Source: Cytophagales bacterium | GTDB lineage: Bacteria > Bacteroidota > Bacteroidia > Cytophagales > ES-bin-26 | Assembly (NCBI GenBank): GCA_014379925.1 | Contig: JACMKY010000046.1 | Coordinates: 1-6,495 of the forward strand | Direction: 5' to 3' | DNA: 6,495 nt | Shown here: in pieces, positions 6,432-6,495 of the stretch | How positions within the stretch are numbered: the stretch's first letter is position 1 | Layout: every line of letters starts with the position of its first letter | Notes under the pieces: generated by a model | The model's input: only the letters and a program-made list of their open reading frames with translations | Told to the model about the DNA's origin: nothing | Database searches by the model: none | Position numbers and translations under genes: made by a program

Positions 6432-6495
6432 ATCCACTCTTTAATAGCTCAGGAAACCAGGTCCCATTTTCTACGGTACTCCCTGAATAGCAAAC

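Larger units (their letters stand above)
6177..6495. other. Gene-free upstream region with two hairpin repeats
   Basis: This 319-base stretch in front of permease A holds no convincing gene. It contains the heptamer/palindrome cluster (6181-6247) and a second long inverted repeat (6368-6431). Between them, at 6248-6367, I see only a short imperfect palindrome, GGAAA-AA-TTTCC (6330-6341). No Bacteroidota-type promoter (TTTG with TAnnTTTG) could be placed with confidence, although the promoter of the permease genes probably lies here. At the far edge all three minus-strand frames are open for a few codons and then stop at 6430-6472. An upstream gene could therefore end here, but there is too little sequence to tell. 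Confidence 0.6.

Noticed and set aside
6449..6495. Possible C-terminal end of an upstream minus-strand gene (LLFREYRRKWDLVS then stop)
   Set aside because: Only fourteen codons are visible and the other two frames are also open briefly, so no frame can be chosen. It does not match the NPVK-LR-E ending expected of a third permease paralogue.

Overview
The window looks like chromosomal DNA from a GC-rich member of the Bacteroidota, most likely a Cytophagales / Spirosoma-type bacterium. This is inferred from three things: long MacB/FtsX-type permeases of about 800 residues with no ATPase gene beside them, a PorT-like outer-membrane barrel protein, and start codons without a recognisable Shine-Dalgarno sequence. 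No marker gene fixes the genus.

Layout: all three convincing genes are on the minus strand, so transcription runs from high to low coordinates. In that order they are permease A (6176 to 3720), permease B (3642 to 1234) and an outer-membrane beta-barrel protein with a very acidic/basic spacer (1082 to 129). A clear intrinsic terminator follows at 30 to 5. The gap between the permeases is 77 bases and is filled with short repeats. The gap between permease B and the barrel gene is 151 bases and may hold a weak promoter. The last 319 bases (6177-6495) hold no convincing gene but contain two strong inverted repeats.

How the parts may work together: each permease carries two MacB-type periplasmic domains and two FtsX-type membrane modules, so one chain could form a whole transport core. 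The ATP-binding subunit must come from elsewhere in the genome. The two permeases are diverged paralogues, not a recent duplication. The barrel protein may share their transcript or have its own promoter, and nothing in the sequence ties it to transport by the permeases.

The least ordinary signal is not coding. Arrays with a 7-base period, built from units like NTGATNA, lie directly in front of both permease start codons and form inverted repeats. A third, related-looking hairpin lies further upstream. I found no CRISPR array, insertion sequence, tRNA, rRNA or defence gene, and no clear undescribed system beyond these repeats.
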